From Gallionellales bacterium RIFCSPLOWO2_02_FULL_57_47 (lineage in GTDB: Bacteria > Pseudomonadota > Gammaproteobacteria > Burkholderiales > Gallionellaceae): 42,297 nt of DNA. Position 1 is the first letter of the stretch, and every line of letters starts with the position of its first letter. The DNA is taken from assembly GCA_001801175.1 (NCBI GenBank), contig MGWZ01000097.1:3982-46278 (forward strand). Reading direction: 5' to 3'. The notes under the pieces are model-generated. The model made no database searches and was not told the DNA's origin. It saw nothing but the letters and a program-made list of their open reading frames with translations. This document shows, piece by piece, positions 28,626-37,600 of this stretch. Position numbers and translations under genes: made by a program.

Positions 28626-30398
28626 ATGCGTCCAAATAATGCGAAGTTTATTCAAAGTGCGCTGCTCCTGTCTTCGGTGTTGTTGGGCGCGTGCGGCGGG
28701 GGCGGCACAACCACCACAACTTCCGCATCAGTTCCTGTTGCCGTCTTCAGCTCGATGGGAGCAGATTTTTACCTGACGCTGCCCGACCATCTCTGCGCCA
28801 GCAGTCCCGCCTTATGCAATAACGCACCCATTACCAACAAGCTGATTGTGGCTGCGGCAACCGCGACCACCGGCGAGGTGACATTTAACGGCGTGGTTAC
28901 GCCCTTTACCGTTGCGGCAGGCAGCCAGGCGATGATTACGCTCAACCCGGCTGCGGTTCTCACATCGAATGAGACGATCGAAACCAAGGGAATCCATGTG
29001 ACGGCACGGGCCCCGGTCTCTGTGCATGTAGTCTCGGAAACCGCCACCTCTGCCGATGGTTACCTGGCCTTCCCGACAGCCGCTATCGGGACCCATTACT
29101 ACGTCATGTCGTACGCCAGCGCCAGATACGCCGGTTCGGAATTCGCCGTGGTAGCCACCCAGAACAACACTGTCGTCAGCATCACGCCTGCCGCTGCCGG
29201 CGCTACCAGACCGGCCGGGGTTGCATTTACGGTCGTGCTTAACAGCGGTGAAACCTACCAGCTCGCCAATCCGGCTGGCGCGGACATGACCGGCACGCTA
29301 GTGATGGCCGACAAACCCGTTGCGGTATTCGGCGGGCACCGTTGTGCCGAAGTGCCATCCAATGTGGGCTACTGCGACTACCTCGCCGAACAGATTCCCG
29401 ATATTACCATTTGGGGCAAGACTCACCATACCGTGCCGTTCAGCGGGCGCGCACGTTACACGGTGCGGGTAATGGCATCCCAGGATGGCACCACTTTCAC
29501 CACCACACCGGCAGGAATAATCGGCACATTGAACGCCGGACAGTTCGCGGACGTAACCCTCTCGGGTGTCGGCGAGTTCGTGTCCAGCACCCCGGTGCTC
29601 GTGGCGCAATTCATGCGCAGCTACGCGGATGATTCCGCCGGCAAAGGCGACCCAAGCATGGTGCTGGTTACGCCGACTGCGGGTACACCTGACGAAATGG
29701 GCGTGACCGATTCCACCTTCGGGGTTTACGGCCTTACCGGGACCGGCGGCGCCTTGATGAATGTGGTCACCGAGACAGCCGCGCTGGCTAACCTGAAGCT
29801 GGACAATGTAATGGTACAACCATCGCTCTTCACCCCGATCAGCCCGACCAGCATCCATTCGTCCGGCACGATTCCGGTCACCCCCGGAGCGCACACGCTC
29901 GCAGGCTCTGTGCCTTATAGCGCGCTGGTCTATGACTTCGGCGTTGCATCGAACTCGGTGTCCTATGCCTATCCTGTTGGAGCAACGCTCACCCGTCCGG
30001 CATTGGTCATCCCACCACCTGTCGAACCGACCCCCGTGCCTGTCGAGCCGACCCCCGTGCCTGTCGAGCCGACCCCTGTGCCCGTCGAGCCGGCTCCTGT
30101 GCCGATCGAGCCGGCCCCTGTACCTGTCGCGCCAGCTCCTGCACCTGTCACCCAGTCGCATGCAGTCTGCGCGGATGTTGAGAAGCACGCTTCTGTCCAC
30201 CATAACCACACGATAGATGAGACCCGGGTTCGTCATGGCGAGGGTCACGATGGTCGTGATGAACTCCATAGCGGAGAACATCCTCACCAGCACGCCCATG
30301 ACCGTTCACATGACAACGCACATGATCATGCCCATGACGATCACGGTGGCGAGCATGATGATGACCATGACGACAGCCTGGAATGCCACAACGATTAA
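28626..30398 (+). CDS. Surface lipoprotein with IgGFc-binding-like domain, Pro-rich spacer and His/Asp-rich tail
   Basis: A 590-residue lipoprotein with lipobox LLGAC (Cys23; Gly follows, so outer-membrane sorting is expected). Residues about 40-455 resemble the IgGFc_binding N-terminal domain found in many environmental bacteria (segments GSEFAVVATQNNTVVSITP, KPVAVFGGHRCAEVP, DPSMVLVTP). Then come six 7-residue Pro-rich repeats (VEPTPVP type) and a tail of about 80 residues extremely rich in His and Asp, with two Cys (AVCADVEKH and LECHND). The tail probably binds divalent metal. ATG 28626 has GAGGGG upstream; a longer frame to 28506 would start inside the riboswitch. It is the first gene under the riboswitch and is followed by a Slam-like exporter and a FecR protein. 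The family name does not imply real antibody binding. Confidence 0.85.
   Translation: MRPNNAKFIQSALLLSSVLLGACGGGGTTTTTSASVPVAVFSSMGADFYLTLPDHLCASSPALCNNAPITNKLIVAAATATTGEVTFNGVVTPFTVAAGSQAMITLNPAAVLTSNETIETKGIHVTARAPVSVHVVSETATSADGYLAFPTAAIGTHYYVMSYASARYAGSEFAVVATQNNTVVSITPAAAGATRPAGVAFTVVLNSGETYQLANPAGADMTGTLVMADKPVAVFGGHRCAEVPSNVGYCDYLAEQIPDITIWGKTHHTVPFSGRARYTVRVMASQDGTTFTTTPAGIIGTLNAGQFADVTLSGVGEFVSSTPVLVAQFMRSYADDSAGKGDPSMVLVTPTAGTPDEMGVTDSTFGVYGLTGTGGALMNVVTETAALANLKLDNVMVQPSLFTPISPTSIHSSGTIPVTPGAHTLAGSVPYSALVYDFGVASNSVSYAYPVGATLTRPALVIPPPVEPTPVPVEPTPVPVEPTPVPVEPAPVPIEPAPVPVAPAPAPVTQSHAVCADVEKHASVHHNHTIDETRVRHGEGHDGRDELHSGEHPHQHAHDRSHDNAHDHAHDDHGGEHDDDHDDSLECHND
30021..30146 (+). repeat. 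Six tandem 21-bp repeats encoding a Pro-rich spacer
   Basis: Units of 21 bases coding VEPTPVP (three copies) then VEPAPVP, IEPAPVP and VAPAPAP. The first copies are nearly identical at the DNA level, so copy number is likely to vary by slippage. The spacer would hold the His/Asp-rich tail away from the folded domain. Confidence 0.9.
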
Positions 30399-30422
30399 GC
30401 AACACACATGAATATCATCACC

Positions 30423-31877
30423 ATGAAAGCCAGGTCGGCAATCGGTCTATTCTTCGGCTTGCTGACAGCGGCAAATTGGGTGTACGCGCAGGAAGCCGTG
30501 CAGAAAACGCTCCAGCCTGTTGGGTCAGTCGCCGGTAACCCGTCCGCTTCCTACGAGGCGCTGTTGCGCGATGCCGAGGCATTGATCAAGAGCGGCAAGC
30601 CAGGCGATGCCTACAACCTGCTGGAGCCGCTCGAATTCGAGCATGCCGGCGAAGTGCGCTTCGATTACCTGATCGGCATTGCCGCACTGGACAGCGGCAA
30701 GCCGGACAAGGCAACACTGGCCTTCGAGCGTGTACTGGCGGTAGATCCAGACTCTGCCGCTGCGCGGCTCGACATGGCCCGCGCCTATTATCAACTGCGC
30801 GATTTTCCCCGCGCCGAGACAGAATTTACAGCAGCCCTGAAGCAGAATCCTTCCGAAGCGACACGCACCAATATCCAGAAATATCTGGATGCGATAGCCG
30901 CCCAGAAAGATGGAAAACGGACGCGCTTCTCGGGCTATGTGGAATTGGGGGTTGGGCGGGACAGCAACGTCAACAACTCCACCGACCAATCTCAAATACT
31001 CTTTTTTGACAACACCATCCCTACCTGGGCAACTGCCACGCTTGACCCCGCCAACGTAAAAACGTCCGACAATTACTATGCCGCAGCTGCGGGCGGCGAG
31101 ATCAAGCACAGCCTGAATGCCCATTGGGGCTTGTACGCTGGCGCCGACTTGCGCAAGCACGCCAACCGGACCCATACACAATTCGATTCCGTCAACACCG
31201 ATGTGCGTGCGGGAGTCGTATATGAGGCGCAGGCTAACCGGTTGCGTGTGGGCGCAGTCGGCGGGCAATACGATCTGGGAGGAGCGCGCAACAGCGATAC
31301 TGCCGGCATCAAAGCCGAGTTGCGCCATGTCTTCAGCCCGATCAACCAGTTGAATGCATTTGCCCAGTCTGTGCAATATCGCTATGTCGACCCTTTCATG
31401 AAACCGAATGATATTGATCAGCAGGCCGCCGGAATCGGCTGGCTGCATGTGCTGGCTGACGGCAAATCGACACTGTCCGGCAGCGTGCATTACGGTGCCG
31501 AGAAGGATGTCTCGCCAATCATCGAAGTGAATATTCCACCCTTCGGCCTCATCACCGCTAACCCGAGTGGCGGGCGAAACGATGGAGGAAAGCGATTCGG
31601 CGGGTTGCGCATTGGCGGCCAGACGTCCTTCGTTGAAAGAACAACGCTGTTCGCCAGTGCGGGTATGCAGACCGGCGTCTACGACAAAGTCAATTATCTC
31701 TTTCTGCGCCAGCGCAAAGACCGCCTGTACGACCTGAAGCTGGGGGCGAACTGGCATTGGAGCAAGCTGTGGACGCTGCGTCCGCAACTGAACTATTCCA
31801 GGAACGATTCCAATATTGCCATTTACGGCTATGACCGGATGGATGTTTCACTGAATTTTCGCCGAGACTTTCGGTAA
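30423..31877 (+). CDS. TPR plus beta-barrel protein, Slam (DUF560)-like exporter, copy 1
   Basis: A 484-residue protein with a signal peptide (KARSAIGLFFGLLTAANWVYAQ), about three TPR-like repeats (residues about 45-155) and a C-terminal beta-barrel starting GYVELGVGRDSNVNNST. This order and the DSNVNN-type opening are those of surface lipoprotein assembly modulators (Slam, DUF560), which move lipoproteins or TbpB-like barrel proteins across the outer membrane. The terminal residues are NFRRDFR, with Phe next to last. The start at 30423 aligns with its paralogue (33249); ATG 30408 is the alternative, and neither has a good ribosome site. It lies between the riboswitch-led lipoprotein and FecR protein 1. 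Its substrates are inferred from context. Confidence 0.82.
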   Translation: MKARSAIGLFFGLLTAANWVYAQEAVQKTLQPVGSVAGNPSASYEALLRDAEALIKSGKPGDAYNLLEPLEFEHAGEVRFDYLIGIAALDSGKPDKATLAFERVLAVDPDSAAARLDMARAYYQLRDFPRAETEFTAALKQNPSEATRTNIQKYLDAIAAQKDGKRTRFSGYVELGVGRDSNVNNSTDQSQILFFDNTIPTWATATLDPANVKTSDNYYAAAAGGEIKHSLNAHWGLYAGADLRKHANRTHTQFDSVNTDVRAGVVYEAQANRLRVGAVGGQYDLGGARNSDTAGIKAELRHVFSPINQLNAFAQSVQYRYVDPFMKPNDIDQQAAGIGWLHVLADGKSTLSGSVHYGAEKDVSPIIEVNIPPFGLITANPSGGRNDGGKRFGGLRIGGQTSFVERTTLFASAGMQTGVYDKVNYLFLRQRKDRLYDLKLGANWHWSKLWTLRPQLNYSRNDSNIAIYGYDRMDVSLNFRRDFR

Positions 31878-31901
31878 TTTTAGCTGTATGGAGGTGTAAT
31901 C

Positions 31902-32726
31902 ATGAAAGCGACAAAGAGCATCATTGTCTTTCTGGGTGTTTTGTTAACAGCCTGCCTGGCATTGTCTGGCCAGGCTGCTTACGCGGGAATTGCCGGGCAC
32001 GCGCAATTTGTGAACGGTTCCGTTCAGGTCACCAACGCGGCAGGGCAGGCGCGCGCCATGCAAAAAGGCGACGTGGTGCATGAGAGCGATACCGTGACGA
32101 CCGCCAGGGTCAGTTCGGCGCAAATCAAGATGCGGGATGGCGGCCTGATCGCCGTGCGCCCCGACTCCAGGCTCAGGTTCGACAGTTTCGTGTTTACCGG
32201 CGAACAAGACGGCAATGAGAAGAGCTTCTTCTCCCTGTTAAGTGGCGGATTCCGCGCGGTCACCGGCCTGATCGGCCAGAAAAACAAGTCCAATTACCGT
32301 ATCTTCGCGGGCGCATCGACTATCGGCATACGTGGTACCGATCATGAGACTTTCGTAGTTGTGCCAGGCAGCGCGTTGGCGGTGATCGTACCGGTCGGCA
32401 CCTATAACAAGGTCAATACCGGCGAGACCGTCATGACTACCAGCAAAGGCACCATCAATATTCTGCCGAACCAGATGGGTTTTGCCGCCGCTGCCGACCA
32501 GATGCCGCAACTGCTACCGGTCAACCTCAACCTGTTCACCGCCGTGCCATCCCCGGCGCTGCAAGGCAATAGTGGCGCAACAGGTGGGGCGGGGCGTGAA
32601 AGCACGGTGGTGGATGGCGCGGTTCAGGAACAGAATACGGCGCCCGGGAATGTTGTGCCGCCGCCCGCTACACTGAGCCCCATTACCGAGGATCGCGGAG
32701 CGACTGCGCCACCGAAAGTATTCTGA
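31902..32726 (+). CDS. FecR-domain secreted protein, copy 1
   Basis: A 274-residue protein with a signal peptide ([26 protein letters not shown]), then a FecR domain with [36 protein letters not shown] and the signature [13 protein letters not shown]. The C-terminal 60 residues are low-complexity and Pro/Ala/Thr-rich. GGAGGTG precedes the ATG, as in copy 2. It resembles the first 240 residues of the 1324-residue FecR protein downstream but lacks the barrel repeats. It is probably periplasmic or surface-located. A role in iron signalling is not implied by the domain name here. Confidence 0.85.
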   Translation: MKATKSIIVFLGVLLTACLALSGQAAYAGIAGHAQFVNGSVQVTNAAGQARAMQKGDVVHESDTVTTARVSSAQIKMRDGGLIAVRPDSRLRFDSFVFTGEQDGNEKSFFSLLSGGFRAVTGLIGQKNKSNYRIFAGASTIGIRGTDHETFVVVPGSALAVIVPVGTYNKVNTGETVMTTSKGTINILPNQMGFAAAADQMPQLLPVNLNLFTAVPSPALQGNSGATGGAGRESTVVDGAVQEQNTAPGNVVPPPATLSPITEDRGATAPPKVF

Positions 32727-32761
32727 AGCGGCGGCGATTGGCCACCGGCAAACCTTATACC

Positions 32762-33165
32762 CGGCGAGCGTTGCAGGAGGAGTTGCATCGCGGCGACGCG
32801 CTCAATTCCCCGCGTGCGGTACGCGACTATTTTGCAGCTATTGCGGGGGCCAGCAGGAAGTTTTCCTGGTGCTGTTCCTCGATACCCAGCACCGCGTGAT
32901 CCCCGCGGAAGAGATATTCCACGGCACACTCAGCCAGACCAGCGTCTATACGCGCGAAGTAATCAGACGCGCATGGGCGCATAACACTGCCGCGGTCATC
33001 CTCGCGCACAATCATCCCTACGGCGTGGCCGAACCCAGCCAGACAGACCAGTTGTTAACCGGCGCGCTCAAACAGGCCCCGGCGCTGGTGGAAGTGCGTG
33101 TGCTGGATCACTTCGTGGTGGCGGTTGGACAGACCCTGTCGTTTGCTGAAAGAGGGTTGCTATAA
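32762..33165 (+). pseudogene. radC 3' fragment, frameshifted
   Basis: From CGGCGAGCG (32762) the sequence follows radC from about codon 90. An extra T in TATTTTGCAG and a five-base loss soon after break the frame near 32831-32850. From 32869 the JAMM part runs in frame to TAA 33165 and keeps [14 protein letters not shown] (Tyr in place of Ser). The fragment is roughly 80 percent identical to the intact radC by eye, so it is not a recent duplicate. The N-terminal part of radC is missing. Confidence 0.85.
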
Positions 33166-33184
33166 CACGGAACTTTTCGGCAGG

Positions 33185-33212
33185 TTGACCTCGCGCCGCG
33201 AAAGCGTATTAT
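33185..33212 (+). promoter_or_regulatory. Predicted promoter of the second Slam-like/FecR unit
   Basis: TTGACC (33185-33190) and TATTAT (33207-33212) are 16 bases apart, 37 bases before the second Slam-like ATG. No riboswitch blocks follow, so this unit appears to have independent transcription. Confidence 0.55.
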
Positions 33213-33248
33213 GCTTTTCAAGAATAAATACAATGCGAGGTGGAAATC

Positions 33249-34664
33249 ATGAAGTTCGCAAAATCGCTGGGCTGGGTATTCGCTGGATTGATCTTCGCGG
33301 CAAGCGGGGTTTATGCGCAGGAAGTGCGCCAGCTAGCCGAGCCCGAATCTCGAAAGCCGGACGGGAGTGATGCTCGCGAGAAACCACTGCGCGATGCCGA
33401 AGCCCTGATGAAAGCCGGCAGGCCCGCCGAGGCCTATAATCTGCTGCTGCCCCTTGAGTTCGACCGTTCCGGCGAGGTGCGCTTTGATTATCTGATCGGT
33501 ATTGCCGCGCTGGATAGCGGCAAGCCGGACAAGGCAACGCTCGCTTTTGAGCGAGTGCTGGCGGTGGATCCGAATTTTGCCGGTGCGCGTCTGGACATGG
33601 CGCGCGCTTATTATCAACTCGGTGATCTCACGCGTGCCCAGACCGAGTTTGAAACCGTATCGAGACAAAACCCTCCCGAAGCGGCGCGCGTCACCATCCG
33701 GAAATATCTGGATGCGATAGCCGCGCAGCAGGCGGCCAAACAGACCCGATCCAGCGCCTATGTGGAAGTGGGGCTGGGACATGACACCAACGTCAACAAC
33801 TCCACCAGCCAGTCGCAGATTGATGTCCCGGTTTTTGGCAATCAAACGTTCACCCTCAACCCGACCAATCTGAAAACCGCCGATAATTACTATAGCGCTG
33901 CAACAGGCGGCGAGGTCAGCCACAACCTGAATGCCAGTTGGGGTTTGTACGCTGGTGCAGATGTGCGCCAGCGCGGCAATATCACCCAAACCCGTTTTGA
34001 CACGCTGAGTCTGGACGGCCGTGCAGGCGTGACGTTTACCGACAGCGGAAAAAATATTTTCCGTATCGGCGGAACAGGCGGCAGATATAACCTGGCGAGA
34101 GTGCACGACCGCGATTCTACCGGCTTCAGCGCGGACTGGCGGCATGTGTACAGTCCCGCAAATCAAGTGAGCCTGTTCGCGCAGCATGGGCGCAATCGTT
34201 TCGTGGATCCCGCAATGACGATCAACGATTTCGACCAGACCATACTCGGCACCGGCTGGCTGCATGCATTGGCGGATCGGCAATCGGTCATGTTCGGCAG
34301 TTTGTTTCTGGCCAATGAAAACGATGTGGCTCCTGTTACACCGGCCAACCCAAGCGGTGGCCGCGCCGATGGCAACAAGCAATCGCTGGGTGTGCGCGCA
34401 GGCGGACAAACGGCGATGCGCGAGGACACCGAGCTGTTTGCTAGTCTGGGATTCCAGTCGGGTTCATATGACAAGACCAACGCATCGTTCTTGCGCAAAC
34501 GCAAGGATCGTCATCTGGATCTGTCTGCCGGCGCGAACTGGCATTGGGACAAGAACTGGACGCTGCGACCACAGTTTAACTACGCGAGAAACTATTCCGA
34601 TATCGTCATTTATCGCTATAACCGGAGGGATATTTCCCTGACTGTTCGCCGTGATTTCCGGTAA
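33249..34664 (+). CDS. TPR plus beta-barrel protein, Slam (DUF560)-like exporter, copy 2
   Basis: A 471-residue paralogue of the protein at 30423. It has a signal peptide (KFAKSLGWVFAGLIFAASGVYAQ), TPR-like repeats with the same LIGIAALDSGKPDKATLAFERVLAVDP stretch, and a barrel opening AYVEVGLGHDTNVNNST and ending TVRRDFR. GAGGTGG precedes the ATG at 33249. It lies 84 bases after the radC fragment and 23 bases before the giant FecR gene, and shares the same gap and ribosome site (GGAGGTG) architecture as copy 1. The obvious candidate substrate is the giant FecR protein, because Slam proteins recognise TbpB-like barrels. Confidence 0.82.
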   Translation: MKFAKSLGWVFAGLIFAASGVYAQEVRQLAEPESRKPDGSDAREKPLRDAEALMKAGRPAEAYNLLLPLEFDRSGEVRFDYLIGIAALDSGKPDKATLAFERVLAVDPNFAGARLDMARAYYQLGDLTRAQTEFETVSRQNPPEAARVTIRKYLDAIAAQQAAKQTRSSAYVEVGLGHDTNVNNSTSQSQIDVPVFGNQTFTLNPTNLKTADNYYSAATGGEVSHNLNASWGLYAGADVRQRGNITQTRFDTLSLDGRAGVTFTDSGKNIFRIGGTGGRYNLARVHDRDSTGFSADWRHVYSPANQVSLFAQHGRNRFVDPAMTINDFDQTILGTGWLHALADRQSVMFGSLFLANENDVAPVTPANPSGGRADGNKQSLGVRAGGQTAMREDTELFASLGFQSGSYDKTNASFLRKRKDRHLDLSAGANWHWDKNWTLRPQFNYARNYSDIVIYRYNRRDISLTVRRDFR

Positions 34665-34687
34665 TCGAAACTGAGGGAGGTGTAATC

Positions 34688-37600
34688 ATGAATGCCACAA
34701 AAAATATCGCTATCTGTTTGGGCATTGCCCTGGCCAGCTTGATGCCAGTGACGGCCTGCGCAGGGATCGCCGGGTACACGCAGTTCGTTAACGGCAGCGT
34801 CCGGATTGTCAGCGCAGCGGGAGAGGCGCGCACCCTGCAAAAGGGTGTAGCGGTCAATGAAGGCGATACGGTGATCTCGGCGAAGGGCGCCAGCGCGCAG
34901 ATCAGGATGCAGGATGGCGGGTTCGTCGCCATGCGCCCGGACACCCAACTCAAGTTCGACAGTTTTAAATTCAGCGGCAAGGAAGACGGCAGTGAAAGGA
35001 GTTACTTCTCCTTGTTCAAGGGCGGATTCCGTGCGGTGACGGGTCTGATCGGGCGGGTGAACAAACCCAATTATCGTATTACCACATCAGTGGCAACCAT
35101 AGGCATACGCGGCACCGACCACGAAACTTATGTGGTGACGCCGGACAGTTCGTTGGCGAATGGCGTGCAGCCAGGCACCTACAACAAGGTGAATGTCGGC
35201 GAAACTTTCATAGCCACCGACAAAGGCACCATTTTCGTGCTGCCCAACCAGATGGGTTACGCGGGTGCGGCTGATCAAATGCCCGAACTGAGACCGCTTG
35301 ACACCGACATTTTCACCGTGGCAGACAAACCAGCCAGAGAAGCCAAGAGCGACAAGGAAGACGGCAAGGAAGTGCGCGAAACTGCGACGGTGGACAACAC
35401 CGCAGAGCAGGGGGCAGCACCTGCGGTTGAGGTAGCATCAGCCGCAAGGGAAGAAATTAAGACAGACATCCTGCAGCGACCCATTACAACTACAGACGGC
35501 AAGGATCTTACTGGTGGAGGTACAACGCATAATCCAGCTTATAACGCGCTGAACGGCTACGGCTATGAGGCATTGGGGGTGGACGCTGCGGGGGGCTGGG
35601 TCAATCCTTACGCGATCGAGCTGCCCGGCAGCAGTTACCTGCTGGATGGGGGGAATAATCTGGTGGGGGTTGTTGGCGGCTCCATTGTTGAAAACACCAA
35701 ATTTGACGGTGGTGTGGCCAAGGACACCTATGTATCAGCAGACGGCAGCGTTTATTTTGGGCGCTGGCAAGGGGGAACGTATGTCGACCCGGAAACAATG
35801 ACAACCGTGGATATGCTTAACACCATCACGATGAAACCCACCAGCATGCAATGGGTCCTCGCTGCCAACCCTCCGTCCGGGTTTGTACAAACATTGGTTG
35901 GCACCAAGACTTATGACTTGACCGCCGCGACCCACCCTACCGACCATCTCGGCAACATCGGCACGCTGACCGCAGCAACGCTGACTGCGGACTTCATCAA
36001 TCAAATCGTCAATGCTTCACTGGCGCTGTCGTTCAGTACTGCTGATCCGGTCAATATCAGCACGGATGACAAGGCATACACGGTGACCACACCCGGCGGC
36101 ATCGCAATTTCCGGGGATACTGTCTGGGGAACGGGCGCGGTAACCTGTAGCGGTTCGTGCCAGGATGCAATCTATAGTGCCGATATCTGGGCGCGCTTTG
36201 CGGGGAATGCCGCCGATAAAGTGGCGATCCCCTACAACATCATTGGCGGAAGCGAATTGGTGCAGGGCGTGGCACTGGTCTCCGCAGCCACCCCGCCTGC
36301 TGTTGGAACCTTCGCGGCTTATACCCCGAGCAACATCCTGATCGAGACTGCGGTACCGTTTTTCAGCATGGGGTGGGGGAATCCGATGGCGGCACCGGCC
36401 GATATCACTTATAACCCTACCGGCAGCAGCAACCTGTCGTCCTTCATCGACCGGGAAATTGTCGGGGATGCGAGCATCAGTTATTCCGTGACAGGCGGGG
36501 CCACGCCGGTAACCGGCGCGGCAACTACCGCCGCCACCGGCATCCGGTTCGGCCGCTGGAGCAGTGTTGACGCGGTTGAATTTACCCTGGCTGCCCCGCT
36601 GGGAGGTGCGAATTGGGGTGTGCCAACTACCTGGATGTACGGGCCGGAGGGGTATTGGGATGATTTGAATACTACGGTTCCGACGGGGACTTTCATCTAC
36701 GCGTTGGACGGCAGCACGGCGCCTTATGACAGTCAGTCCGGACAGAGCGGCACACTGACCGGTGCTTCCATCAGCGTCGATTTCATCAGCAGCCTGGTCA
36801 GCGCAGATGTTGCCCTGACCGTGGGAGGCCAGGCCTGGTCGGCGAGCGCGACCGGCATGTCTCTTAACGGATCACAGTTTTTTGCGGATGCCGGTGGTGG
36901 GGGATTGATCGTCTCCATGGGGGCAGGTACGCCCACCACATGCCAGACCTGCTTTGGCAGTCTGAGCGGTGCCTTCACCGGGCAGAATTACGCCGGTGCG
37001 ATTCTGTCGTACAACCTGGGGGACAGTAGTGCCAATGCAGGCGGGGAGGTCTCCGGCCAGGCGGCTTTGGTTCGCACCGGACCGACAATCACTGATGGCA
37101 CCGCTACGCCGACCGGCATGTATGTCGTGGCCGATTTCGGCGGCAGCATACAAACGGCAGATACCCTCAGCACCGACGTCAGCGGCGTGCTGACGGCTTA
37201 TAGCCAGAGTGGCGCGGCGGCTACAGGCTACATGTCGACGACGGTAACCTGCACCACCTGCACCGTGGCTGCTCCCACTGCGAATACACCAGCGACGGGC
37301 ATCCATCTGGGCACCTGGGACACGGGCAGCTTTACGCAAACCTGGGGGTTTGGTATCGGTTCAGCGAGTCCGCACTGGATCACCGGGCCGGAAGCCGGGC
37401 CGCTATTCCTGGCGAATGCGCTGGTCGGCACCAAGACCTTCAGTTTTGATGGCGGCATGGTGACCAATTTCATCGGGACCCCGGGCACGGTGCTGGGCAC
37501 GACCGCACTGACCGTGGATTTCACCCGGCAGGTGGTGGGCATTAACCTCGACCTGTCGGTTCCAGATATGCAGACTACGCCGGTATCACACACCTGGAAT

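Noticed and set aside
30021..30146. Tandem repeats considered as a CRISPR array
   Set aside because: Units are 21 bp with no spacers and stay in frame within a coding gene.
29298..30299. Long minus-strand open frame (333 codons) opposite the surface lipoprotein
   Set aside because: It is the mirror of a GC-rich coding region, with low-complexity Arg/Gly repeats from the Pro-rich spacer and no family features.
28626..30398. Antibody-binding virulence factor
   Set aside because: The IgGFc-binding-like domain is widespread in free-living bacteria, and nothing else in the window suggests a host-associated life.
28303..33165. radC to radC-fragment interval as a recent integrative element with att repeats
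   Set aside because: The two radC sequences differ by about 20 percent and one is truncated and frameshifted, and no integrase is present, so this is not a direct-repeat insertion scar.
32869..33165. The in-frame JAMM part of the radC fragment as a working stand-alone gene
   Set aside because: It has only an internal GTG with no ribosome site, lacks the N-terminal domain, and its upstream part is frameshifted.
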